A stretch of 64,000 nucleotides of DNA from assembly GCA_014549065.1 (NCBI GenBank), contig JACDOX010000057.1:3069991-3133990 (forward strand). Direction: 5' to 3'. The DNA comes from Cardinalis cardinalis (taxonomy: Eukaryota; Chordata; Aves; Passeriformes; Cardinalidae). This document shows, piece by piece, positions 37,258-48,535 of the stretch. Numbering within the stretch: the first letter of the stretch is position 1; the number at the start of each line of letters is the position of its first letter. A program made the translations under genes and the position numbers. The notes under the pieces were generated by a model, which saw only the letters and a list, made by a program, of their open reading frames with translations, made no database searches and was not told where the DNA came from.

Positions 37258-37310
37258 TCTAAAGGAAGTGATAGCAAAGAAAATTTTCTGTGGCTATCAC
37301 TTCCTTTAGA
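37258..37310. repeat. Perfect 18-bp inverted repeat (hairpin)
   Basis: TCTAAAGGAAGTGATAGC at 37258-37275 is exactly complementary to 37293-37310. The 17-nt loop itself contains the 12-nt palindrome AGAAAATTTTCT. No family was recognised. Confidence 0.9.
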
Positions 37311-40300
37311 AAAATACTTTCCTTCCAGAAAAATACTGACGATTTTTCTCCATTTGTGGCCAAATACAGCCTATGCACAGAAAGGTTCCGATGGCAGTTA
37401 GAATAAAGTGTATTTTTGTCAGATTTCTCAGACCCAGGAGTATTCACAGGACAAGTTCACTTTCTGACGTACGGATCAGCTGATCCTTATCTTTTCTCAN
37501 GTACTGCATGCTCACTTTGGGAACGAGCTGCTCTCTGCAGCCTGGCCCTGAATCCCACAGTGTGTGGGTGAGTGTTTCCATGACTTGTGTCTCAGCTGAA
37601 TCTTGCCCCAAGCTGAATCTTGTCTTCCTAAAGTCGCAAGACATTCACATCCTGGGCTCAGGTGATTTTCATCTGAGACACAAAAATCAATATGCAAAGT
37701 TTGGTTTGGAATATTTAGATAGAAGGCAACTAAGGGCACTAACTACCTCCAAGGGGTAGGTTAGGAAATACATTCAACCAAACTAACGTCACAGGTACTT
37801 GGTTTAAATGTACACTTACAGCTGCTTCCTTGTTAAAAAGTAATGCTGAAAGGCTATTTTTTACTATGCTGTACCTTACCTAAGGATAATGCCTACCCTT
37901 TTTATCTATTCACTCTTCTTAACTCTTGTCACTGGAGTGCCCATTGCCAGTGGCACCATGCCAGGGTAGTGGCTGCTAGTAGCAGTGCAGGAGCTGGAAC
38001 AAACAGCTGCGCCATTAATCATCACCCTGAGNCATTTTGAGGGGGTTTAATTATTTTTTATTACAGGTACCAGTTTTGTGTTGGCACACTTGGGCACCAA
38101 CAAGACCTGGACCTCTTGCTATAATGTGCTACCAACATGGTATGGAGCACATAGAAGTCCNGTGATAAGTTTATAAAGAGTGGTTGAACCTACTTTGGCC
38201 ATGCTTTATGTCCCTTTTACAAACAAAGAAGTCTGAGCAAGTGCTGGTTTGAAGGGATTTACCCTCTTAATCTTCTCTTATTGGCCAGGGAAAGTTAGGT
38301 TGCATTACCTTTCTGCAATATAGGTCACTGGCTGGTTTGTNTCCTTTTGGTTACAGGTTAGATGCTGAATTCACTGTAGGTGAGAGATCACTGATGTAGT
38401 TGTGAGAGGCTGGGCAANGAGCATCTGATTGCAGTGGGTGCCCCTTTGGAAGCATTGCCAAGGCTTTACAGGCATCCTTATTTGCATGGCAGTGCCCCGC
38501 ATTGCAGCTCTCTGATTTGCTCTGTGCCTCTTGCAAAAGGATCTTGGGAGGTTTCCAAATAAAGGTGTTTCCCGCTCTCTGAGGACTGGGTTGATTGAAC
38601 AAGCTTTTACTTTCTCCCTCTTACTGGCACAAAGCGCACTCTGCTCTCCCAGCTGAGGCATGCAAAGCAGTGAGGTGTTGGAAGGTGGAGAAAACTTTTG
38701 TGTTGCATTCAATGACAGCAGAACAGAAAGATCTATAGAAGAACAGGTTATACCTTAAGCAGGTCCTTTAGTTTTCCTTATATTTTTCTTCTGGATCATC
38801 ACTGGAGGACAGGAACCACTCTTTTGTCAGTGGAACTCTCTAAGGATTTTCCTTTCTAATAAAATATTATGAGGTCACTGCTGTAGGTTTGCAGCTGACT
38901 TTTTTGCTAGTGCTGACTGTGGCTGAGTGCACTGGGCTCTGGTGTCCCTCAGTCCCCTACACAGTCTGCCAGCTCTTCTAATGGCATAGAAGCCATCAGT
39001 GTTTAAAGGAAGAACAGCAGTCTTCTGTTTCTCAATGAAGCGGGGAAAGATGATTCTGGTGAGAAAAAAGTGACACATGGTAACAAAAAATGAGCAAAAA
39101 AGCATTGCTTTTAAGAGATGAGGAAGAATATGAAAGACTCTTTTAAGATTCACGTTTAGAATTTCTAACCACAGTTAGAAATAGATGTATGTAGGATGCT
39201 TATCCCAGCACCAAAAATCTTCCCTATATCCAAGTTTGCTACTTGATGATTTGGCCTGGTGACTTTAACATCTTATTTGTAGTTTTGTAACAATGCCATA
39301 CCATCCAATTCAATACCTGTGCTTTAGTCTTTCTTGGATTGCATACTTTTAAAATCTCCAGTTAATTAACAAAAGGGAAGTGATATATATGTCAAAGAAA
39401 TCTCATTTGAAATGGTTAATACTTGTAGCGACTAATGCTAATGCTCACTCACTGTGGTTTGCAAAAGAGAAATGAGAGGAAAAACCTGAAGGGATTTCTA
39501 AGGCACTTTCCATGTTGAAAGAGCACTTTCCAGGGTGTGTTCCCCTGTAGACTTATTCCACAGGCCTCCCACTAGTGGCAGATATTGTCCTGCTGTCACA
39601 GACGGATATCTCATTTCAGAGATGCAAATTCATGTTTGCACAACCTCTGTGTGTAGGAAGTTTCATTCAGCTCAGCATATCCTCTCTATATTTTTTTAAC
39701 CTCAAGGTTCATCTCATTACAGACACCATGGGAGACTCTGAATCATTGCAACAGCCCAAGTAGTGTAAAGTCCTGCTGGAAGAGCATTTGTCACATTTTC
39801 NTAAGTGGTCATAACAAGCTGCCTGCTTCATTTAATGCTAAGCCTCTATTGACAACTGAAAAAGACTTAAAATAAGTCCTCTATGCTGCTAGTCTTTGCT
39901 TAAATGTAAGAACTCTTGCACTTAAAATGTCCTGAGTTCTTCTAATACCTTGATTTCTTGCCAGCTCCAAAGTTTTGATCATAGCGTTATTAAAGTCTTT
40001 GGGGGTTTTGTTTTTGTTCGGTTGGTTTTTTTCATCAACAGTGTGTTATGTTTTATCCCTTCCATGAAGAATTTTTTTTTTTAATGTGGTCCAAGTTTTG
40101 CTCCAAGTTCCTTCACCTTCCTGTGAGTTCTTTCAAAGGCAAAGCAGTTACAGTGTGTGTTGTACCCTGGAGCTCTGGCCCTGGTTGCCACATGCCTCAA
40201 TGTCCTAGGTCGGGTACAAACACAAATAGAAAAAGGACCAGTCTTTGATCTGAGGAAGGCTGAACCTACTTACTTGAGGAGATGTTCCTGTAAAACACAG

Positions 40301-41621
40301 GTCACTTTGGAATAGCAGATTTCTGTCAAGCCCAGATTGCTTGACTGAAAACATCTTTTCTGGCTTGAAACAGTTTTTCTGTCTCTGGTTCTTGCCTTGT
40401 TTACAGGAGCCCCTGATGATTGTGAGCAGGCTTGAGTGGTTGGACACAGCACCCTCCTCAAAGCCCTAGCCAAGAGCCAACCAACAGGGCACTTCTGGGG
40501 CTGGCTGCAGTTGTCTTGGCTAGCAGTAAGCAAGAAAGACTCTGAAATGGGGACAAGCAAGAGAATGCTTGAAGCAGCCAAGAGAACCCTGCGGATAAAG
40601 AGGAAAAATTACCCTGACAGATGGCTTCCTTTACAGGAGCCAGGGCAAGGCTGCTCTTTCTAGGGCNTCCAAATGCCTCTTGCAGAAATCAAGGGATGAT
40701 AACCAAGGTCCAGAAAAGGGGTATAGNAGGATGAGAGAGTCAGTGATCTCAGTTGTGTTATGCAAATAACCTGTAAGAGTCAGGATGGAAGGTATGTGGT
40801 GGTGTGGTTTCCTTGGGAAAAGAGCAGGCCTCTTGGAAAGAGGGAAGTCCAAGGCAGTTGGTTTGGGCAGCTGTGGTTTAAAGCTCCTCACAGGAAAGTC
40901 CCTATAACGCAACCCTGTAGTGGTGAAAAGCTGCAGTGATTGCAGCACTTGTCTGGAGAGGGCCTGTGTCCACAGCAGCTCTGCCAGCCCTCATGACACA
41001 GCCACTCCAGTGTTAACTAACAGCTATTCAAAACAATCTTGATTGGTTTTTGTTTGGCAATCCCAAATAAGCAGGTATTGCTGGGTATTTTTAAGCTGGT
41101 CTTCCAGTAAGACATGACAAAACGCTGGCTGTGTTCACAAGGTACTGAGTAGTCCAAATAATCACATATTCTGTATGTCAANTAGGACTTAGTAAAACCT
41201 TCATGAGTTCTGTTGGTCAACTTAAAACACTACTGCTTCATGTTGTTTAGTTCTTCATTCTCTTTTCTTTATAAGGTTTGAGTTATTTGTTTTAGGTCTT
41301 CCTGAGGAAGCAAACAGAACACAAAAAAAGCAGCTTCCCATTTTCTTAATAGTTCTCTTCTAATTTTATACAAAACCATGTTTCAATTAAATTAATAAAC
41401 AGTTTCAGCCAACCTAAAACTGCATTTTAATGAAAATTTTAAGTCACAGATTTTCTTCCTCCCTACTTCTGTTCTTGTATTTTACTTTCAAGATTCAGAA
41501 AATGTCACATATTTCTCTTTCATAATTGCCAAGGCATAGTATCTTTTTCTCTTCTTTCTGAATTAAACATTTTTAAAGTGCAAGCCCTCATTTTATCAGT
41601 ATTGGAAGGCATTTTCATGTC

Positions 41622-41940
41622 CAGGCTGTGGATTTTGGCTCCACCTCNTGCGGGTCCTGCCCCTCCTTCTGCACTGAACTTGGGGTCTGCAGAGTGGTTT
41701 CATATATCCATCCCCCATATACTCATTCTTCTCTCTGGCTGCAGTTGCACAAGGTGTTTTTCCCCTTCCTAAATACATTATCCCAGAGNTGATACCACTG
41801 TCAGTGATGGGCTCAGCCTTGTCCCCTGAGTCCTTCCTTGGAGCCAGCTGGCATTGGCTCTGCCAGACACGGGAGAAGATTCTAGCAGAGAATCCACCAC
41901 CAGTGCCTACCCAAAACCCTGCCACACAAATCCAATGAGG
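41622..41940. mobile_element. ERVL-type LTR fragment (end portion)
   Basis: It contains actgaacttggggtctgcag (about 41673-41692), then the ctcattcttctctctggctg, atacattatcccagag and gagccagctggcattggctc segments that follow each other in the bird ERVL LTR family, ending near caaatccaatg. The first segment and the end align with parts of the LTR at 826-1733, so both belong to one family. No internal retroviral sequence is adjacent. Confidence 0.7.
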
Positions 41941-42998
41941 ACTTTTCTTCATTCTTCTTTCTAGTTACAGGCTTTGCCATCACATTTGAGAGGTCCATTT
42001 CTGTGAAAAGGTGGTTGGCTACCCCAAGGGACTGTAGACAGAGTAGAGTTAACTTTGCAGAGAGAAATCTTCCTTCAGAACATTAGATATTTATCTTCTG
42101 CATGTAGGTAGCAAGAGGCAATCAGCAGTGCTGGGATGCTGCCAGGATGCTCATGGCAGGTGCACCAGGTCTCCTCATAANCTGCACTTTCGATAGATGG
42201 GAAGTTAATTTCTCCCAACAGGCACAGATCTTGTCCGTAATTGCATCAAAGCAATGTCATTCAATGGTATTTCTAGATCTGTAACGTATGAAGTGCAACC
42301 TCTAATTAGTGAAAATTGGCTTCTTCCTCAGATAACAACTTTTGTCAGTCATGCAAGTACTGAATTGCCTGAAATCACTGGATTGCATCACAGCTTCTAC
42401 GTATCCAGAGATATTGAGCAAGTTACCTCTGGAACTTTTGTGCTCGGTACTTATTATGCATTTACTCATCAGAGATTATGCAACGATTAAATCCCCGTAT
42501 TTGGCCATATTCCTTCCGGCTACTGCCTTCTCATGCACTTTGCTTTATCAAAGGAGCCCTAAACCTCTGGAAATTACAGAAGGGAATTTCCCCCATCTGG
42601 TTCTGTGTTTCCTGGATGATCAGCAGTATTGGTGTACAGTTTTATTTACATCAATTCAGAAATAAGCAATAAAACAATATCTCTTTGTGAGGATGAAAAA
42701 CATGGAAACTTGTTATCTGCTAGTTCATTAACAACTGGCAGTATGTTTCTCATCTTATTGTAGGACACAGGTAAAGATACTAACAGTGGTTGACATCCAA
42801 GTTCTTTATTTTAGTCTTTCATCTTTAATGTTAGACCAAAGCCCATAAAGTGACAATAATCAAATGGTTAATGATTATAAAGTTCCTTCTCTGTCTTTCT
42901 CTTCAAAAGTCCATGAAGTATTTTAACCCTTGAATGGAAACCAGGCAGACTGCTCCTGTGCTTTTCTGTGATGGAGAGAATGATGTGGTAAGTCCATG

Positions 42999-43014
42999 CC
43001 CCCCCCCCCCCCCC
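42999..43014. repeat. C16 homopolymer
   Basis: Sixteen consecutive C residues. Length is unreliable in most assemblies. Confidence 0.85.
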
Positions 43015-43619
43015 AAATTTTTTACTCTGTATGGAGGTGCTTATCAAGGTTGAACTATTAAGTCCTCTTCAGCACTTCAGACTTTCAGCAAATATTTCTG
43101 TGACTAAAAGTCCTTTGAGATATAAAAGAGGAAGCATATTATCCGGATGCAGCAGCCTGGTGACCAGAGAAAGTTGCCTCTGGCTGTAGCTTTGCAGATG
43201 GTCTGAGAGCAGTTTGACTCCCCAGCTCTCCTCTTTAACATCCCCAAGCTGCTCAGAACTGTCAGTTCCCCAGTATTACTTGGGAAAAGGCTCAGTTTTC
43301 CCTAACGCATTTCTTCCACAGGTCTGACTGGAGCACTGGCACCTAGGCTGTCTTTGCTGTTAGACACACAGGAGGGGTTTGAGCCTGTTTTCTCTGGCCC
43401 CTGGAACAACAGGAGAGGAAGCTTAGGAGAGGATGAACACTCTGTCAGTCTGTGTTTTGCTGCTCTGCCTTACTGTGTGTGCAGTTATTGTGAGGGGATN
43501 GGAGGAGGGACAACAGGAGGGAGGGAAGCTGAGAAGTTTACAGCAAAGTCAAGTCAGGAAGACAAGTCAGGGAACTAAAATAAGAAACAAACAGCTAAAT
43601 GTGAAAACCCCAGAAAAAA

Positions 43620-43770
43620 TATTTTAGGGTTGATTGTGGCTTGGGAAGGAACCCAAGCTAAGATCATGTTCAGGGAAAGACCACATCCAGCTTGAGTATC
43701 TGCAAGGCTATTCAAGCTAGGCTTTCCCATCCTGGGCAACCTGCCCCACCACCTCACCCCCTTGCTATGG
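43620..43770 (-). mobile_element. Possible CR1 fragment
   Basis: The phrase cctgggcaacctgccccacc with a following cacctcaccccctt resembles a reversed CR1 segment. Little else is preserved, so this is tentative. Confidence 0.35.
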
Positions 43771-44556
43771 CTTCTCTATGTCTGATGGGAGCTTCTCTTT
43801 TCACAGCTTNTGGCTGATACCTGTCATGCTTTGGCTGTACCCTCTGAGGAGACCTCCCTACGCAGGCTCTATGGCAGGGAAATGATGGCCTTCCCTTGAC
43901 CTGGTGGCCCCCTCAATGTGTAGCTCTTGAACTGCAGTAGTTTTAAGACGCTGAACACATTTATATGGCACCTGCAACTGAGCCAGGAACAGGTTTGGAG
44001 GTGCCACTGGCCACCCTGGGGCCTGGCAGCCTCGTCTCTTGGCTGTGTGGCAGTCCCTGGCCAGCCCACATGGCCCCACTTGGTCACACCAAAGGCGCCA
44101 AAGGAAACCAGGCTGAAAGTTTGGTTGGGTCAGGGTGGACAACAGTCACTGTCCCCTCACTCCCAGGGAATAATGAAAAGCACTTCTCTGGGACACATAA
44201 GCACCTCCGTGTTTTTACATATTTTTTGCCTTCTGTTTCCATTANGGGTTTGTGAAGGTAAAGACTGATAAGATACAGTTATGTGTCATATCACAACTAG
44301 CAGAGCTTTCTTCAGCTGTTTGCATTAAAACTTTTTGGATTGTTTTAACAACTTTGTACAAATAAACTGAAGGTACTCTACAGACACCAAGTACAAACAA
44401 AATGACAGTGCTCCTGAAGTTGGGGCTATCCTTGTGGCTGTTGTTCCAAACCTAAATCTTAACCTAATTTCTTAAATCAAACAAAANATGAGATAAAAGG
44501 AACACCTTTTAAAATGAGCATGTGTCCAGCTGTGACAAGGCATATGGCCAGTCACA

Positions 44557-44756
44557 GTCAGTTGTGGGAACCACCGGTGTGATGGAACTGCCTGAGGGCA
44601 GGACTGGTCAGTTGTGGGAACCACTGGTGTGATGGAACTGCCTGAGGGCAGGACTGGTCAGTTGTGGGAGCCACTGGTGTGATGGAACTGCCTGAGGGCA
44701 GGACTGGTCAGTTGTGGGAACCACTGGTGTGATGGAACTGCCTGAGGGCAGGACTA
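44557..44756. repeat. Minisatellite, four 50-bp units
   Basis: Four units begin at about 44557, 44607, 44657 and 44707 and repeat gtcagttgtgggaaccactg...gatggaactgcctgagggca. I see only one or two substitutions between units (ACCGG for ACTGG in unit 1, GAG for GAA in unit 3), which indicates recent expansion or homogenisation. Confidence 0.95.
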
Positions 44757-46450
44757 CAGGGTGCCTGAGCAGTGTCATCGCCCTGGTATCCAGACTGCTG
44801 GGGCTTAGGTAGAAGTGTCAAAGCTCAGATGAGAAGATTCTGTCCAAGAAGCANTCAGTGGAGAAGAAGTAGAGCTGTAGAGTCACAAGAAGGCATGAGG
44901 TGCAAGGCAACCTCCATGNGGACAACAGCATGGCCTAGGAAGTGTCATACAAAACATCAAAGCTGGGCGTAGGTATAATAGATTTGGGATCCATGAAACC
45001 TGTATGTAAAAGAAAAAACTACCATTCCAGTCAGTTAGTTTCAGGCATTGCCTAATGCTGACAGTCTTTAAAGCAGTGCAGAGATAGCTGCATACTGAGA
45101 GCATTGATCTTTTTGAACTTTTGTGGCATTGCACTATGATCCATAAAACAGTTACAAAAAGCTGTATTCATTAGGGCATAGGTTCTTTGTTGCCTCCTCC
45201 CCATTGTTTGACCAGCTGCTGTGGCTCTGCAGAGAAGCATGTCCAGTGTATGTGATGCCATGCACACTGCAAGGTTGCTCATGTATACCTCAGCCATATG
45301 AAATTCCCTCAATTCTCACTCAATTCACTCACAGAGAAATTAATTTCTCTGAATAACAGTNTGTTCTAGAGTTTCTATTTCTACAAATCACCCTTTGAGA
45401 GAGGTACTGGCACTCTCTGAAGCACAGAAATATGTAAGTATGCACTACCTACGACTGCCCATTGACTCTACCTTAAGAGAGAGCTTAAACACTAAAAGCT
45501 CAGGTTACTCTATAAGCACCTGGAGCTGGCAGCAGCTCCTGTGAGCACTGGCTGCCCAGGACATGGCCTGCAGCCATCACAGTAGTTTCACACAGATCCC
45601 TAAACAGCATGGGAAAGTTCCATCCTTGAGTAGCAGCTCAAACAATGTACTTGGAGTAGTGACAGAGCCTCTCCCTGGTGGTTTCTCTAGAGCTGTGCGA
45701 GGCAATTTTAAGATTGTGTGTATTTTTGTTGAATGTTCAGGAGTCACAATACTCTGGTACAGTTTGGGAAAGCAACAAACTACAGCTATTGTTTATGAAG
45801 CACATTATTGCATTCTAGAAAGCACAGATTTGGAGAATATAGGCCCCATTTCAAGTTTCTTTTAAGCTCACTCTGTTGCAGATGAAATAGTTCAGACATG
45901 TAACAAGCTGGCAAGAAGTCATGGCAAGGAATATATGGTTAAGGAAACAAAATAAACCCATTTTCATGAATACTCAATGTTGCTCATGTGTCCCTGCCAA
46001 TACTACAGTCCAGAGCTCAGAAACAGTAATCTGGAAAGTCTGATATTACCGTGTTGGCCAACCAGGAAATATTAATGTAGCACTTTGGTGTTGGTGCAGC
46101 TTGTGAACCAGCTCCTTGCCACACTGAAATGAATCTGGCTGGCTCAGCCCACCTGCCTCTGCTCCCAGGCTGGGTTTATTNAACTAGAGCACAGCAGACA
46201 CAGTTTCTGTAGGTAATATTTAAAGTTACCTACATTGATTTTCCTCATTTCACAACCCACACTCCTACCCCTAAAACTACACACGCTTCACCCACAGAAC
46301 CATTACCTCATAGCCTTTTATTTCCTTTTCTTTCAGACCGAATCTTTTAAGCGACTTTAAAAATAAATTGGAATATTCCCCAGCACACTGTTATCTCCGT
46401 AGTACCCGGAAAGAGAGCCGAGGCCAAATCGGCGAGATGGAATTTGCCGT

Positions 46451-46460
46451 GGGGAAATCC
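46451..46460 (+). promoter_or_regulatory. CCL20: Candidate NF-kB site of CCL20
   Basis: GGGGAAATCC lies about 70 bp before the TATA box. It is close to the kB consensus, and CCL20 in mammals is driven by a proximal NF-kB site at a similar distance. The assignment rests on position and motif. Confidence 0.55.
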
Positions 46461-46482
46461 GCTGATCACAGTGGAACCGCCC

Positions 46483-46498
46483 GTGTGTGTGTGTGTGG
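46483..46498. repeat. Short (GT)n tract in the CCL20 promoter
   Basis: About eight GT units between the candidate kB site and the TATA box. Confidence 0.9.
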
Positions 46499-46520
46499 AT
46501 TCCCGGGCTCCTGCCACCCC

Positions 46521-46528
46521 TTTATAAG
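46521..46528 (+). promoter_or_regulatory. CCL20: TATA box of CCL20
   Basis: TTTATAAG lies 82 bp before the ATG, which puts transcription start near 46550 and leaves a 5' UTR of about 60 nt. Confidence 0.75.
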
Positions 46529-46609
46529 CAGGTGGAGGTGCGGCAGGGCTGGCAGGAGCAGCAGGCACAGCCAGGCACTCACTGGAGCACAGCTGTGTGT
46601 GCAGAGGGA

Positions 46610-48040
46610 ATGAGTGGCTGCAGCAGCAAGAGCATGGTCCTGGTCTCCCTGCTGGGGCTCCTGGCGCTGCTCCTGTGCGGCACCTCGGAAGGTGAGTGAC
46701 CTCGGTGCTCTGCTCTGGGAAGGGCTCCTGCTGCTGCTGCTGCTGCTGCTCACAGCTGGCAGCAGTGAGGGGCTCAGCTGGAAGGGAATGGTTTCAGCAA
46801 AGTGTGCTGTCTCCTGTCTCATCCCCCTCTTCTGTCATGGGTGAGCTGGATGGCTGGGGTTGAGCAGAGAGTGCCTTAGACAGCAGGGCCAAATGGAGTT
46901 TATTTACCTTGTTGTTGTCCTTCATTCCAGCACAAAGCAACCAGGATTGCTGCCTGTCCTACACCAAAGTGCGTCTGCCTAAGTGGGTCCTGAAGGGTTA
47001 CACTGAACAGCTCTCCAGTGAGGTCTGNGACATCCCTGCCATCATGTAAGTTACTTTCTGAACCTCAGCAGTATTTTCTGACATGTATTAACCTTGGGAT
47101 GTCTGTTTGGGCTAAACCAAGGATTTGAATGTTACAAGAGAGATTTTTCCTGCCTTTTCAAAAAGCTAAATTAACTGAAGAAATTGTATATCACACCTAT
47201 AAACAAAACCCACAANCTCTAGCTGAGAGGGACTGCTAACCCAAGGGACAGTCATACAATGTAAATAATAAATCTGACTCTTTAGGAATCAGCTGTGCAA
47301 ACAAGGTTTTGTCTCTAGCTAAGGGCCATCCTGGCCAACGCAGAGTGCTCCCTTGCCAAAACCTGTAAACAGATACATAAGTGACAAGATTTCTTCTAAT
47401 TCACAGGGATCGGATGTTTTACTTACAAGGTTTTGGCCTACATGTTGATCTGTCGCCTTAGCTTGACAGCACCTATTCTCAATTTTACAAATTGTTTCTA
47501 GCATCCAGCAAAGGTCTTTGCCTAAACAGATCAAATAAATTGAACAACATTTTATGGTGCGAAAAATGATCCCTGAGACTGAAGTAGCTATTACATTTAA
47601 CTTTTTTTTTTCTCCATATAATATTGGAGGGATTTGGAGCATCCATGTCTAGCTGGTGTTTACAAAAGCAGTTTCTATTGGTCATTATATAGAGTAACTG
47701 TACTCCACACAGCAGTTATTGGCAGGGATTTCTGATTTCTTTATCATTATTTTTTTTCCAGTTTCCACACTGTCAATGGGCTGAATGCCTGTGTAAATCC
47801 TAAGGAAGGCTGGGTGAAGAAACACCTCCTTTTCCTGAGGTAGGAATCCATCTCTTTCCATCTCCTGTCAGAGTTACCTACTCCTTTCTGGAGTCTTCTC
47901 AGTGACAGTCATGTCACATGCGTCTTCTTCCACCTGAGCTGTTNTCTCAGGGAAGAAAAGAAAACTGTAATTGAGGTCATTATTTATGTGTGNTCTCTCT
48001 TCCTTTTAACAGCCACAGGCTCAGGAGGATGTCAGCTTGA
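46610..48040 (+). CDS. CCL20: CCL20 (CC chemokine, MIP-3 alpha type)
   Basis: Four coding exons: 46610-46691, 46931-47045, 47762-47839 and 48013-48040 (TGA at 48038-48040). All introns are GT-AG and the 303 bp give 100 aa, against 96 in human. Residues 1 to about 28 form a signal peptide with a Leu-rich core (LVSLLGLLALLLC). The mature part opens with the adjacent cysteines of a CC chemokine (NQDCCLSYTK), then a third Cys before DIPAIIFHT and a fourth in NACVNPKEGWVKK, followed by a basic tail (HRLRRMSA). The third Cys codon is TGN (N at 47028), necessarily Cys in this family. The II-FHT and C-NP-WVK arrangement is specifically that of CCL20, the ligand of CCR6 that draws dendritic cells and lymphocytes to mucosa. 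Position beside SLC19A3 and DAW1 matches mammals. TATA box, kB-like site and an AU-rich 3' UTR suggest an inducible, short-lived transcript. Confidence 0.95.
46728..46750. repeat. (CTG)7 microsatellite in CCL20 intron 1
   Basis: Seven CTG units plus CT lie 37 bp after the first donor site. Confidence 0.9.
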
Positions 48041-48535
48041 CACATTTCCAGCAAGGAGCTAAACACAGACTTGGCTGAAGAAGCACTGGGTTGAGGCTCC
48101 TGGCTGAGGTGGTTTGTACACTGCTGTGTGCTCACTCACCTCCAACTCTGGCTTCTTTGGAACCATGAACTTCTTGAGCTGATTCATATTGCACCACTGT
48201 TTTGCTTGAGTTAAGCATTTTGCTAAAGTTTCTATTTTTATTAATATGTGTATGTTACTGGTANGACATGAGTACTGTTTAGTAAGGTCTACCTTGAGCT
48301 GTTGTACAGAGTGTGAATTTTTTAAAGTTTATTGCATGTTGGTTTTGTTTTCTTCAGCATATGTAAAGCAGGTTATTTATTCTGTTTATTTTGTTATTGT
48401 CTTGTGCCAAAATGTTTNCTTTAAGCTGTAGTTAGCATTATAACACCTCTTGAATTATTGTTAAACAAAGTGTGTTTGTAGAAAAAAATGGTAACTGGAG
48501 ATTCAAAAAAATTAAATGTTAAAATCAGCACTCTC
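48041..48535 (+). other. CCL20: CCL20 3' UTR with AU-rich element
   Basis: TTATTTATT at 48373-48381 fits the UUAUUUAWW nonamer of cytokine mRNA-destabilising elements and is followed by more T-rich sequence. ATTAAA at 48511-48516 is the probable polyadenylation signal, which sets the approximate end. Confidence 0.65.

Larger units (their letters stand above)
32318..46450. other. 14-kb interval upstream of SLC19A3 copy B and CCL20
   Basis: No coding gene was recognised. The upstream non-coding exon and promoter of copy B should lie in its left part but could not be placed. A G+C-rich but CpG-poor block lies at 34.0-34.5 kb. Supported contents are listed separately: CTCF-like site (33.5 kb), two possible CR1 pieces, inverted repeat (37.3 kb), LTR fragment (41.6-41.9 kb), C16 tract (43.0 kb) and minisatellite (44.6 kb). 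Confidence 0.5.

Noticed and set aside
43927..44268. 113-codon plus-strand frame and opposite-strand frames
   Set aside because: They have no homology that I recognise, no splice context, and frames open on both strands as expected of a G+C-rich non-coding patch.
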